19,961 bases of DNA. Source: an uncultured Opitutia bacterium. Lineage in GTDB: Bacteria > Verrucomicrobiota > Verrucomicrobiia > Opitutales > UBA953. A program made the position numbers and the translations under genes. Below are positions 6,797 through 15,933 of the stretch, one piece after another. A model generated the notes under the pieces. It was not told the DNA's origin and made no database searches. It saw only the letters and a list, made by a program, of their open reading frames with translations. Within the stretch, counting starts at the first letter, position 1. The number at the start of each line of letters is the position of its first letter. The stretch lies in assembly GCA_903829855.1 (NCBI GenBank), contig CAIKRN010000089.1:1-19961 (forward strand). Reading direction: 5' to 3'.

Positions 6797-8104
6797 TTAG
6801 ATGAAGACGCCCATGGCGGGCTTGGCCTTATTCCCGACCTGCATCGGACGTCCCGCCGGCGTGATGATATCCGTCTGCACGGGCAAGCCAGCGGCATGCG
6901 CAATCGTGGCGTGGAGGCTGCCAGGTGAAACCCCATCACCATCTGGAGCGTAGCCCTTGGCATCGCTGGCACCATTCACGAAACCACGCTTCACCCCGCC
7001 GCCCGCCAGCACGGTGGAGAAGACGAGCGGATGGTGACCGCGACCGCCGCCACTGAAATCAGGCTTCCGGCCGAATTCGGTGGTGACCGCGACCAACGTG
7101 GTGTCGAGCAAGCCCTTGGAATCAAGATCCTGAATCAAAGTGGCAAAGACGCGATCGAAGTCGCCACCGAGCGATTCCATCCGATCGCCCAAAGTAGCAT
7201 GCATGTCCCAGCCACCATTGGCGACCTCGACGAAGCGGACGCCGTTCTCAATGAGACGGCGGGCCAAGAGACAACCTTGTCCGAACTTGCTCTTACCGTA
7301 GCGGGCGCGCACTTCGGCTGGCTCGGAAGCGAGATCAAAAGCCTTAAGGTCGGTGCTCTTCATGAGCTGGAAGGTCGTGTCGTAGAATTCGTTGTAAGCC
7401 TTCACGTTTTCATCTGCCGCCTTACCCCCAAACCCGGAATCGAGCTGGGCGAGCAGGCCTGCACGCTTCGTTGCGACCTCTGGAGTCACTGGGCTCTTGG
7501 TGTCCAGTAGCCCATCCTCGGGATTCTGAATCGGCAGGGGCGAGAACGAAGCTGGGAACCAGCCGTTCCCATGGTTCGCGGAGCGATTGACGGCCACCGA
7601 GGAAGGCAAGGTCTTATGGCTCGCTCCGAGGAAGTGCTGCGCCCACGCGCCGAGCGTCGGGTGCTGTAAAGTGCCCCGTTGTTCAAAGCCCGTGCGCATG
7701 AGGTAAGAGGCCGAAGCGTGCACGCCGACCTTGGCCGTCATATTACGGACGACGGTAATTTTGTCGCCGATTTTGGCGATCGACGGAAGGTATTCCGTCA
7801 GCTGGTAATCACCTTTAGCCGAAATCGCTTTGCCCGGACCTTTGTTGTCGCCGGTCTTCGGGTCAAAGGTGTCGATGTGCGACATACCGCCCTGCAACTC
7901 CAAGAAGATGACGCGCTTGGCCTTACCGAAGCCTGGGAGGCCGGCATTGGGCGCCGCGACGGCACCGGCCTGCTCAGCGGCTTCCGCGATTCCCGTGAAG
8001 AACGGCAGGATGCTCAGGCCGAATGATATTTTCGCACACTTCTCGATGAAGCGGCGGCGATCTTCGGGATCGCGGAGGAGACTGGCGGAGGTGAGGATAC
8101 TCAT
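6797..8104 (-). CDS. DUF1501 family exported protein
   Basis: A 435-residue protein of the DUF1501 family, a sulfatase/alkaline-phosphatase-fold group very abundant in Planctomycetota and Verrucomicrobiota. Biochemical role is not established. The N-terminus has a twin-arginine-like export signal: RRRFI at 16-20 followed by the hydrophobic stretch ISFGLSILPFFTGIAEAA. Family segments: VIFLELQGGMSHIDTFDP; ITVVRNMTAKVGVHASASYLM; GVRFVEVANGGWDMH; the TEFGRKPDFSGGGRGHHP metal-site-like block; and AGGGVKRGFVNGASD. Its ATG overlaps the stop of the upstream DUF1549/DUF1553 gene (ATGA, 4 nt), so the two are translationally coupled. This pair is a standing PVC gene module thought to act on polymers at the cell surface. 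Ends at the shared terminator. Confidence 0.94.
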   Translation of the reverse strand: MSILTSASLLRDPEDRRRFIEKCAKISFGLSILPFFTGIAEAAEQAGAVAAPNAGLPGFGKAKRVIFLELQGGMSHIDTFDPKTGDNKGPGKAISAKGDYQLTEYLPSIAKIGDKITVVRNMTAKVGVHASASYLMRTGFEQRGTLQHPTLGAWAQHFLGASHKTLPSSVAVNRSANHGNGWFPASFSPLPIQNPEDGLLDTKSPVTPEVATKRAGLLAQLDSGFGGKAADENVKAYNEFYDTTFQLMKSTDLKAFDLASEPAEVRARYGKSKFGQGCLLARRLIENGVRFVEVANGGWDMHATLGDRMESLGGDFDRVFATLIQDLDSKGLLDTTLVAVTTEFGRKPDFSGGGRGHHPLVFSTVLAGGGVKRGFVNGASDAKGYAPDGDGVSPGSLHATIAHAAGLPVQTDIITPAGRPMQVGNKAKPAMGVFI

Positions 8105-10257
8105 TGGACGAAGAGGAATTCGCGGGTGTTGGCGAGAACCCAGGCCAAGTCGGTCAGGCCAATGCCGTCCTTCAGGGACTTATTGGCGGTGGCGAGTTCC
8201 TTGGCGGTGGGCGGGCGGGAGAGATAAGAAAGATACAGCGAGCGAATCTGGGCATCCGGCGCCTTCTCTTTAGCGGCATCCATGACCGCCGCTGAGCGCG
8301 TATCGGCAATCATCTTCGAGACTGAACCGTTAATCATCTGAAGAAGTTGCGGGACGCTGCCGTCGTTCGTGGCCGAATCCGCTAGGAGCCGATCACCTTG
8401 CCCCCAAACACGCAGGAAGTGGGTTTCGGGAGATGGCTGAGGTAGCTCGCTCGCCCGCGCCAACATCATATTAAAACGTGTCACTGGCTTGTCGCCCTCA
8501 TAGCCATTGGCCAGTCCGAGTGTGGAACCTCCGGCCGCTTTCTTACCACCGGCGGCTTTACCATTAGCCGAGCCAGCGAAGGCCGCCTTGGTGCGCTCAA
8601 CGGCGTTCTTCACTTCCGCCAAGGTTACCTTGCCAGCAGGAAGTGCCATTGCTTTGAGGTCGTCGCCGCGGCGCAGCAGGACATTGTCGGCATAGGCACC
8701 CAGGGCGGTCACAATGAGACTATCCCAGGCCTCCTCGGCGGTGAAGCGACGTACGACGGGACCGGGGAAGAGGTACTTCGCCTTGCCGAGATCAGGCGTC
8801 GGGCTGGCCGAAGCCTGGAAAGTCTTGGAGTTGTAAATAACGCGCTGCACTTCCCGTAGGTCGAACTTGGCGGCCTTCATGACGAAGGTGAGATGAGCCA
8901 AGAGTTCGGGACTGCTGGCCAGTTTCAAGTCATCGATATCATTGACGGGCTCGAGCACCGCGACGCCGAAAGCTTTCTTCCAGATGCGGTTGGCGATATT
9001 GGTCGCGAAGCGGGGATTCTGGGGGCTGGTCAGCCAGCGGCTGAACTGGATGCGCAGTTGGGTTGGATCCTTAGTCGCCACATTATAAATTGGGAGGGAC
9101 TTATCTTCTTTCTCCCAGGCGATGAGCGCCGGCGATACGGGCGAACTGGGCTTGGCATCCTTATATTTGTAATCCTTAGGGAAGGTGAGCTTCTGCTTGC
9201 TGGTATCCTCCATCCGGAAGGCGTTCATATCGGCGATCTTTTTTACCGCGGCCTTAGGTAGGCCGCCATCTTTGGCGGCCTTGTTTACGGCACCCAGAAT
9301 AGCGGTGTCCTTGCCGCTCGTCGCCCCGAAGAATGCGGCCATCTGATAGAAATCGCGCTGCTTCCATTCAGCCAGCGGGTGATCGTGACACTGGGCGCAA
9401 GCCATGTTTGTGCCCAGGAAAGTCGTCATGAGGTTGGAGACGCCATCCAGCGGCATCTCGGCATCAAAGAGCATGAAACCCGTAGCACCGTTATCGCACA
9501 GGCGACCATCAGCCGTCAGCATTTCGTAGACTAGCTTATCCCAAGGGGCATCTGCCGCGATGCGCATCTTGAGCCAGTCTTCGAACGTAAAGGCAGGGAC
9601 GCCCTTGCCGAAAGTGTCCTTCACGCGGAGTAAGTCCGCCATCCAGTTGAACATCTGCATCGAGTAACCGGGTGAGAAGACCAGGTCATCAATGAGTTTA
9701 GCACGCTTATCGGGGGCGGGATTCTTCAGGAAGGTATCCGCCTCTTTGGCGGTGGGCACGCGACCCACCGCGTCGACGTAAATGCGACGTAAAAACTGTG
9801 CGTCGGTGGCCGGGGCGTTCGGCTGCTGACCATTCTCGGCAAGGATGGCACCGACCATCCGATCAATATCCGCAGCGGCCGAAGCAATGATTGCCGGACT
9901 GAAACTGGCATCGCGATTCTTGGTGAGGCAGCTCTTGGCGAATTCAACGTCTTCGGGGATGAGTAAGCTGGTGGCAAAATGGTAGGTGCGGCCATCCTTG
10001 GTCTGCATCGTGATGTAATCGCCCGAGAGCCCACAGAACAAAGCCTCCACCTTGCGGCCCTCCGTGTCGGTCCAAGTGTGCCAGATTTGCGTCTTGTCGG
10101 ACACGGCCTGCACCGGCTTGGCCACCGGAGCTGCAGCCTTGACCGTCGGGCCATCATTTTTATCCGCCTTCTTCGCGGGGACGGCGGCGAGGCCATCCAA
10201 GGGACAAAGGGCCAGAAGGAATACCGATAGGACCAAGCGATAGGGGTAAGACTTCAT
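8101..10257 (-). CDS. DUF1549/DUF1553 exported protein with SHD1-like N-terminal domain and one CxxCH site
   Basis: A 718-residue exported protein. Order of parts: signal peptide (1-25, MKSYPYRLVLSVFLLALC...), a lysine/alanine/proline-rich linker, an SHD1-like small beta domain at about 58-108 (TWTDTEGRKVEALF through DGRTYHFATSLL), DUF1549 at about 125-330, and DUF1553 at about 400-710. The DUF1549 hallmark CAQCHDHPLAEWKQRDFY lies at 287-304; CAQCH (287-291) has the form of a c-type heme site. Many relatives carry a separate N-terminal cytochrome (PSCyt1) with its own CxxCH; here that position holds the SHD1-like domain instead. DUF1553 is shown by GPVVRRFTAEEAWDSL, FLRVWGQGDR and the closing SRPPTAKEL / TREFLFV stretch. 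Function is unproven; a surface redox or polymer-binding role is inferred. It is first in a two-gene unit. Confidence 0.94.
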   Translation of the reverse strand: MKSYPYRLVLSVFLLALCPLDGLAAVPAKKADKNDGPTVKAAAPVAKPVQAVSDKTQIWHTWTDTEGRKVEALFCGLSGDYITMQTKDGRTYHFATSLLIPEDVEFAKSCLTKNRDASFSPAIIASAAADIDRMVGAILAENGQQPNAPATDAQFLRRIYVDAVGRVPTAKEADTFLKNPAPDKRAKLIDDLVFSPGYSMQMFNWMADLLRVKDTFGKGVPAFTFEDWLKMRIAADAPWDKLVYEMLTADGRLCDNGATGFMLFDAEMPLDGVSNLMTTFLGTNMACAQCHDHPLAEWKQRDFYQMAAFFGATSGKDTAILGAVNKAAKDGGLPKAAVKKIADMNAFRMEDTSKQKLTFPKDYKYKDAKPSSPVSPALIAWEKEDKSLPIYNVATKDPTQLRIQFSRWLTSPQNPRFATNIANRIWKKAFGVAVLEPVNDIDDLKLASSPELLAHLTFVMKAAKFDLREVQRVIYNSKTFQASASPTPDLGKAKYLFPGPVVRRFTAEEAWDSLIVTALGAYADNVLLRRGDDLKAMALPAGKVTLAEVKNAVERTKAAFAGSANGKAAGGKKAAGGSTLGLANGYEGDKPVTRFNMMLARASELPQPSPETHFLRVWGQGDRLLADSATNDGSVPQLLQMINGSVSKMIADTRSAAVMDAAKEKAPDAQIRSLYLSYLSRPPTAKELATANKSLKDGIGLTDLAWVLANTREFLFVQ

Positions 10258-10357
10258 GGGGTTCTTAAGGTTCTCTTAATGATTAAACCCCAGTGAACGG
10301 CGAGAGGTTTCACCCAGATGCACCCATCTCCATCCCCGCCTTAAGCCATCCCGCCCC
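10258..10357 (-). promoter_or_regulatory. Gap upstream of the DUF1549/DUF1501 pair
   Basis: A 100-bp same-strand gap after the SGNH gene. It is long enough to hold a promoter for the downstream pair, in contrast to the overlapping genes on either side. I see a weak 5-bp hairpin (AGATG-CACC-CATCT, about 10316-10329) and an AT-rich stretch with two TTCTTAA-like copies close to the ATG, but no convincing promoter or terminator. Read-through from the upstream unit is possible. Confidence 0.25.
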
Positions 10358-11446
10358 TTATGGCCGGCGATACCAAGCTGCGTACGGCGAAGTGTGGAAA
10401 AAGCCCAGCAATTGCTCAGCTACCTTCACCCTTCCTCCCGGCCCGGGATGCGTACCATCCTGGGCGAAATCTTCCGCCTTCCAGACCAATCCATCCTCCT
10501 TACGGCCCCGGATGCCATCCGCCCAAAGGTAAGGGCCCCAGAGCAACACGGAGTCGGAGTTGACGGCCGCTGGCTCCAACTGTTTCAGAATCGTCCAGCG
10601 AACCGCAAAGGCCCCTTCATAAGCATGCGGCTCGGGGTTGAGGCCGGTCGTGGCAAAGCCGGCATAAATGCGACTTGAGAGATAAATGACGCGCAGATTC
10701 GGGCAACGCTTCCGGGCGATGGCGATATCCTGCTCCAAGTAACCCGCCAGCCGACGAGCCTCTACTGGAAACTCCTCTCGCGGACCCGGGAAAGCCTGCT
10801 TCATCCAGATGGCTTGAACTTGCTTGGGAGAAACTCCGGCGGACGCGAGACGCTGATCGATAACTTTCCAAAAGGGCGCGGCTTCGTCCGCAATGCGATC
10901 TGCTGACTGTCCGCCCTGGGCACCGTCGACGACCACAACCGCATCAGCCTTACGCTTATCTATCTTCGCTAACTCCACGAAACCACTGAACTCCATCGTG
11001 GTATTAGACATACCGATCGAAAGCAGGACTACTTTCCCGCCCAAATTCGGCTTACCCTCTGCATCGAGTGGAGTGATTCTTGCCATAGCCGCGCGGGCCA
11101 TCACATCCAAAGCTGGCGGCGGCAGGTTCTGGCCAGCACCATAGAGGCCACCATCCTGTCCTTTGTAATTCCCCGTCAGCTCGGGCAACGGGATGAATCC
11201 CGTCTCCGCCTTAACTGGGCGGCCCCCTACCTGACCACGCGGAGCTTGCCCGCCTTGAGCTGCCCGTAAGGCTTTGGCTTTCTCAAGGTACGCCCGATCT
11301 TCCGCACTGACCTCCTGCCCCTGCTGGACTTTCTGATAAATTACGCGGGCCTTGTCCCAATCGATCGAATCAGCAGCGCTTAACGGCGGAATCAACAAGC
11401 CCGCCACCACGGCCATCCGAGCCAGCAATGACACCGAACGGGTCAC
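10358..11446 (-). CDS. Secreted SGNH-hydrolase-fold protein
   Basis: A 362-residue exported protein. Signal peptide MTRSVSLLARMAVVAGLLIPPLSAA (1-25); then a charged helical segment (about 28-63); then an SGNH-like domain. Block I is LLSIGMSNTT, with S147 as the likely nucleophile. Block V is DGTHPGPGGR, with D330 and H333 in the DxxH arrangement. The mid-region VVVVDGAQGGQSADRIAD fits the block II/III area. Such proteins are probably carbohydrate esterases (deacetylases), but related PVC members are uncharacterised. The start is GTG, overlapping the stop of the upstream membrane-protein gene (GTGA, 4 nt), with no Shine-Dalgarno, so translation is probably coupled. An internal ATG at residue 11 would shorten the signal's charged region and is less likely. 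Confidence 0.82.
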   Translation of the reverse strand: MTRSVSLLARMAVVAGLLIPPLSAADSIDWDKARVIYQKVQQGQEVSAEDRAYLEKAKALRAAQGGQAPRGQVGGRPVKAETGFIPLPELTGNYKGQDGGLYGAGQNLPPPALDVMARAAMARITPLDAEGKPNLGGKVVLLSIGMSNTTMEFSGFVELAKIDKRKADAVVVVDGAQGGQSADRIADEAAPFWKVIDQRLASAGVSPKQVQAIWMKQAFPGPREEFPVEARRLAGYLEQDIAIARKRCPNLRVIYLSSRIYAGFATTGLNPEPHAYEGAFAVRWTILKQLEPAAVNSDSVLLWGPYLWADGIRGRKEDGLVWKAEDFAQDGTHPGPGGRVKVAEQLLGFFHTSPYAAWYRRP

Positions 11447-11877
11447 GCAGTGTGATTATCTTCACGGAGAACGTCCGTGAAGAAGACCAGGGCAATGACC
11501 ATTCCCGTAAGGACGTCACTCCAGCTTCCGATGAACGAGGAAATCCCCGGCTCCACCGTGGGGCTGGCGAGGAGCTGAAGCGAGAAGACGGCGGTAACAA
11601 TCGTGAACATCCAGGCCGCCCATCGCTGATAAAAGAAGATGCCGATGGAGCTGACGAAAAACAGGAAGAGGCCAAGGCCCCAGAACAATAGAGCGACAAT
11701 ATCTCCTAAACCAAAATCCCCACCGTTGGATTTGTGCCAATCTGCAAGGGCCTCGGGGAGTAGCTTATCCTGAAGAAACGCTAGAGCAATCGAGAGGACG
11801 ACAGAAGCCCACAGGGCCAGCAGCGAGATGCGCAGAATGAGGCGTAGCTTGGATTTGTCCATAAGGGGATAATCCAT
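11443..11877 (-). CDS. Small integral membrane protein with four predicted helices
   Basis: Not recognised. The 144-residue protein has four hydrophobic segments: about 12-34, 58-81, 86-105 and 113-133. A charged and polar loop (residues 35-57) lies between the first two, and the tail is short and polar. A purine-rich AGGTGAG lies 8 nt before the ATG at 11877, supporting this start over an internal ATG at residue 6. It sits 28 nt after the 1313-residue copper protein and overlaps the SGNH gene by 4 nt, so it belongs to that transcript. No quinone, heme or transporter motif is visible. A role as a membrane partner of the exported proteins is only inferred from position. Confidence 0.75.
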   Translation of the reverse strand: MDYPLMDKSKLRLILRISLLALWASVVLSIALAFLQDKLLPEALADWHKSNGGDFGLGDIVALLFWGLGLFLFFVSSIGIFFYQRWAAWMFTIVTAVFSLQLLASPTVEPGISSFIGSWSDVLTGMVIALVFFTDVLREDNHTA

Positions 11878-11905
11878 GCCAGATGCTCACCTGCAACGCC
11901 AAACC

Positions 11906-14900
11906 CTATTCCACAATCAGCACACCGCGCATGAGCTGCGAATGCCCCGGGAACGAACAGAAATAGGGGTAACGACCAGGCACTTTCGGCGCGTTAAAAT
12001 AGACGGTGGCCTGCTTCCCCGGGTCGAGCATACGCGAATAGCAAAGCACCTCGGGCGACTCGGGGACGTAATGTCGGGCATAGCCGTCAGGCATGGCCAC
12101 CATCTTCGCCGAAAGTTCTCCCACCCGTTCCAACGCACCAGGGGCGACCAAGACGAAATTATGCGGCATGACATCCGGATTATCGAACTGCAAAGCAATG
12201 CCCTCGCCTGCCTTGGCTCGTAATTCTTTCTGGAGGTATTGCAGACCCGTGGCGGCCTGCAGTTTCATTTCACGGACCGGGCCACGACACATCTCGATTT
12301 CCCATTTAACGGGATTAACTTTACCGGTCGCAACGGGAGCGACGTGATCATGCCCCATGACCTTAGGCACCGCGACATACCCAGGGTAATCGGTGTACGG
12401 CTTACCCAGGTGATGCGCGGTCAGGAAAACATCCTGAGACCGTGCCGGCATCACCCCAACATGCAGATGAATCTGGTTCGCAGGGGTAAGCTGTGGAATT
12501 TCCAAGAAGATGGCGCGGCCCTGCTCCACGACATGGGCGCTCCGAATCTCCAGGGGGTCGTGACCAATGGAGTCGGGATACTTCACGGAATATTCCGGCG
12601 AACCATAAGCCGGCCCGAAGAGGTAGTTCCAACATTGGGCGAAATGCGAAGACGCTTTCGCCGCGAACGATGCATCCACAACTCGATTAAATCGAAGCAG
12701 CACGCCGTTATCCCGGGCTTCATGGCCAATGAGGGTCGGATATTCTCCGCCGGTGTGACGAACTCGATGGAGAGCCCCGTCTTCAGGCGTATAGCTGCCC
12801 CACCCCACCATGCCGCTCACATACAGATGGCCATCATGCGGGCCGAAGCGGCCATGCTGAGGTCCCGTCATAAAATTACCGGTAATCTTCACGGCTGCCG
12901 ACTGCCAGACGCCCTCGAGCAACTGACGTGAAACCAACCAGGCGCTGCCAGTGCCAAATGAGAAGTGCAGGAAATTGCCATCACCCTTTAAGCCCGACCA
13001 GCCAGACTCAGAGAGGAAAATCTGCCCACCACAGGAATTGTCTTCCCCGCGCGGAAGCTGCAGAATCGGTAACGTATTCATGCCAGATGGCTTGAGGCCA
13101 CCTGAACCGAAGTGCGTGCCTTCATTGCGACCCACTTCCACCTGACAGACCGCGGAAGCGGGCGTCCAATTGCCTTCCTGCACATTGGAAAGGATGAATT
13201 TGCCATCCGGCGTGACGGTGATCCCATTGGGATTACGTAAGCCAGTGGCGAGCACTTCTACTTTATTGGAATCGCTAAGCCGTAAGACACCTTGATTCCC
13301 TGACGAGGTGTAAAATCGCCCCTGGGCATCTGCATCCAGGCCAACGATGAAGTCATGGCCGCCTGGTGAAGTGGTCATCGCGTTGTTCACACACTCGTAG
13401 AAGTCCGCCTCGCCATCCCCGTTAAGGTCATGCAAGCGGGTAATCTGATCACGCCCCAGCACGTAAAGCTTATCGTCGATGATTTTCACCCCGAGGGCGT
13501 GGTGCAGCCCGGTGGCAAAACGCTTCCAGCGCACGTGATCAAACTGGGCGTCCAGACCCTTCACCAACCAAACCTCACCGGTCATGGTGCAGACGGCCGC
13601 CGTGCCATCCTTAAAGAAGTCGATCCCGGTGATAAAGAAGAGCGTCCCATAGGGATTCTTGAACGGGGGCAGCACCGTATCCGTGGCAAAGGGCTGCTGC
13701 GTACCCAATTTTCCTGTCGTTTCAAGCCAGGCGGGCCACTGTGCAGGGCCACCCTTAGTGAAGGCAGCCAGTTTCTCCGCCGGCTGCTCACCCTCCCAAG
13801 CATCGGCTAGGTATTCGCTGCCGCCTTTGTTATAGGCAAAAATCGTCCGTTCGCCGTGGCGATAGAAGCCGTGGTATTTCCAATCACCCTTAGGCTTTTC
13901 GGCTAAAGTTTTCAGGGATAACTTCCCGGCCATGTTCGCACCGCCCCCGAAGCCGTGCCGGCCATCTCCAAGTTTAATGAAGTCACCCGTCCAGCGAACC
14001 GGGAAAGAAAGCGTGAGTGGATCGAAGCAAGCGGCTTCAGTACCCTTGCGTACGCAAACCGCCTTGGGAATCGTCAGCCCGGCACCACGAAAGACGCCGC
14101 TGAACAGAACCCCATGGTCGGCCTTATCCCAGCGTCCGTCCTTCCAGGTGACCGCGTCGTTCTGATTGCCCCAATGTCCCTGACTGCCTCCATCCAGGCC
14201 AGGATAGGAAGGAAGCATGGCCGGTGCCGGCTGATGTCCCATGAACTCAATCGCCTCCTTGGCGTAGTAATCAAACACCCGGTCGCGATTAACGAATTGA
14301 TCGGCGATGATATTATCTTCCCGTCGTAAAGGCGCGAGCCCCGGAGTGAACGGCGCGGGTGCAGGTCCAGCCCGGCGGGCCGTAATCTGATCGATGTCAT
14401 CAAAGTTCCAAAGACCGAGGGAGATATCCATGCGCTTACGCGGGCCCTTAATCCAAGTCGTGGGATCATTCGCTCCACGCGAAATGCGGACATCATCAAT
14501 AATGCCGTCACAGCCCACAGAAGCATCAATCAACTGTCCAAAGCCGAGCTTATGCTGCTGTGGCGGGCGGAGAGGGCCCGCCGGGGCTGTCGCCCGCTCG
14601 AGCACCATTTTACCATCCACCCAGAGGCGAACTTTCTCCGCCGAGACGCTGGCGAGAATGTCGTGCCACTTGCCGTCGCAAATATCGGTCTCACTACGAT
14701 ACTCACCGCCGAAGCCTGGCAGGTAGATACTGAGGTAACCTGTTTTGACATAACTGTAGACCTCCCAGTGCGTACTGGCGGATTTTTCATTATTTGAAAC
14801 GAGGATATTGAAACCACTCTTGGAATTTAGTTTGGCGAGACACTCAATGGTGAGCGGCCATTGCTCAAACTGAGCTCCGCCATCGACGACCCAGCCACCC

Positions 14901-15847
14901 GCGAGGGCCTTCCCGAATTCAGGACTGACAGAAGGCACCCCGGTGGGTCGCCCTGAGGGGATGGCCGTCGTCTTCATGACGGGTTTGTCCGACCACGTCC
15001 GATACTTAGGCTTGGGGCCAGTCGGCGCGTCGTCGAGTTGCGGCACGAGCCACTTGAGTCCGTCCAGATTGTCGAGCAGACGGCCTTCGGCGTCTTCCAT
15101 GGTATGATTCAGGATGCCAATGACGCCGGCGTAACCGCTGGCGCGCACCTGTCGCAGCACCTTGAGGTCTTGGGTGCCCGCACCGACCGGCAGGATCTTG
15201 CGCCCCTTGGCGTCTCCCTCGATGTCCATGCCATTGATATTGAGACAGAGCAGATGAGGGAGCATCAGCTTCAACGCTTCGTCTAACCTGGCAAGATGGC
15301 TGTGGCCGTGGTGCAGATTGTAAACAATGCCGACGTTGGTGACGCCGTGGTTCTTCTTTAGGTATTCGCAGATGGCTACCATGTTCTCCGGCTCACCGGA
15401 CCAACCGCCGTGATTATAAATCGCCAGCTTGCTCCCAATCTTCGCCGTCTTAGCGATCGTCGGCAGCAACCCTTCCGCGGCGTTCTTCACCTTGGCTTCT
15501 TGGGTGTCACCCTTGACGCCGGCGATTACCCAGATTTGCGGGTGGAGCTGGTACTTCTCGAACAGACGAAAGGCCTCGTCGTGGTAAGCCCAGAAAGCGA
15601 AGTATTCGATGCCGTGCTTCTTATAAGCCAGGATCTCCTGTTCGAACTCCGCGACATGCTCCTGACGCCAATCATAGGCGACCTTGGTGAGGCCCATCTT
15701 CGCCACCATCGTAGCCCGTTGCTCCGGAGTGCGCTTCTGGTTGTCGAACGGCACGATGCACCACGCCGCCAGATTCTTCTGGTCGTAGAGCGGCTCGGCG
15801 GCCGGTAAAGCCAGCAAGGTCAGCAGGAAGGCGCAAAGCAGTCTCAT
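11906..15847 (-). CDS. 1313-residue exported multidomain protein: TIM barrel, LamG-like, DUF6797-like, beta-propeller, C-terminal cupredoxin
   Basis: A signal peptide (MRLLCAFLLTLLALPAAEP) begins at the ATG at 15847, preceded by AAGGA with a 7-nt spacer; the open frame runs on to 15994, but that part is repeat sequence. Domains in order: xylose-isomerase/epimerase-like TIM barrel (about 20-270); LamG-like lectin fold (about 305-485, e.g. DGKWHDILASVS and KVRLWVDGKMVL); DUF6797-like region (about 515-690); PVC-type six-bladed propeller of the sorbosone-dehydrogenase-like kind (about 700-1030, with DLNGDGEADFYE and GLRNPNGITVTPDGKFIL); an Ig-like stretch (about 1040-1140); and a type-1 copper domain (about 1200-1313). 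Copper ligands are complete: H1229 in VMPHNF, C1297 and H1302 in YFCSFPGH, M1306. No CxxCH heme site exists anywhere in it. Likely an extracytoplasmic sugar-binding or sugar-oxidising protein passing electrons to copper; the activity is inferred. Confidence 0.9.
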   Translation of the reverse strand: MRLLCAFLLTLLALPAAEPLYDQKNLAAWCIVPFDNQKRTPEQRATMVAKMGLTKVAYDWRQEHVAEFEQEILAYKKHGIEYFAFWAYHDEAFRLFEKYQLHPQIWVIAGVKGDTQEAKVKNAAEGLLPTIAKTAKIGSKLAIYNHGGWSGEPENMVAICEYLKKNHGVTNVGIVYNLHHGHSHLARLDEALKLMLPHLLCLNINGMDIEGDAKGRKILPVGAGTQDLKVLRQVRASGYAGVIGILNHTMEDAEGRLLDNLDGLKWLVPQLDDAPTGPKPKYRTWSDKPVMKTTAIPSGRPTGVPSVSPEFGKALAGGWVVDGGAQFEQWPLTIECLAKLNSKSGFNILVSNNEKSASTHWEVYSYVKTGYLSIYLPGFGGEYRSETDICDGKWHDILASVSAEKVRLWVDGKMVLERATAPAGPLRPPQQHKLGFGQLIDASVGCDGIIDDVRISRGANDPTTWIKGPRKRMDISLGLWNFDDIDQITARRAGPAPAPFTPGLAPLRREDNIIADQFVNRDRVFDYYAKEAIEFMGHQPAPAMLPSYPGLDGGSQGHWGNQNDAVTWKDGRWDKADHGVLFSGVFRGAGLTIPKAVCVRKGTEAACFDPLTLSFPVRWTGDFIKLGDGRHGFGGGANMAGKLSLKTLAEKPKGDWKYHGFYRHGERTIFAYNKGGSEYLADAWEGEQPAEKLAAFTKGGPAQWPAWLETTGKLGTQQPFATDTVLPPFKNPYGTLFFITGIDFFKDGTAAVCTMTGEVWLVKGLDAQFDHVRWKRFATGLHHALGVKIIDDKLYVLGRDQITRLHDLNGDGEADFYECVNNAMTTSPGGHDFIVGLDADAQGRFYTSSGNQGVLRLSDSNKVEVLATGLRNPNGITVTPDGKFILSNVQEGNWTPASAVCQVEVGRNEGTHFGSGGLKPSGMNTLPILQLPRGEDNSCGGQIFLSESGWSGLKGDGNFLHFSFGTGSAWLVSRQLLEGVWQSAAVKITGNFMTGPQHGRFGPHDGHLYVSGMVGWGSYTPEDGALHRVRHTGGEYPTLIGHEARDNGVLLRFNRVVDASFAAKASSHFAQCWNYLFGPAYGSPEYSVKYPDSIGHDPLEIRSAHVVEQGRAIFLEIPQLTPANQIHLHVGVMPARSQDVFLTAHHLGKPYTDYPGYVAVPKVMGHDHVAPVATGKVNPVKWEIEMCRGPVREMKLQAATGLQYLQKELRAKAGEGIALQFDNPDVMPHNFVLVAPGALERVGELSAKMVAMPDGYARHYVPESPEVLCYSRMLDPGKQATVYFNAPKVPGRYPYFCSFPGHSQLMRGVLIVE

Positions 15848-15854
15848 TGGGGTA

Positions 15855-15859
15855 TCCTT
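15855..15859 (-). promoter_or_regulatory. Ribosome binding site of the cupredoxin fusion gene
   Basis: AAGGA on the minus strand, 7 nt before the ATG at 15847. It fixes this start and argues against the 49-codon upstream extension, whose translation crosses the inverted repeat. Few other genes in the window have a recognisable Shine-Dalgarno. Confidence 0.6.
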
Positions 15860-15933
15860 AAGACAATGAGATCGACCAAAGGTTACCAGCCTTTCCAACC
15901 AAACTTCCCGCCACGGAGACGACTCCTTGCCTC

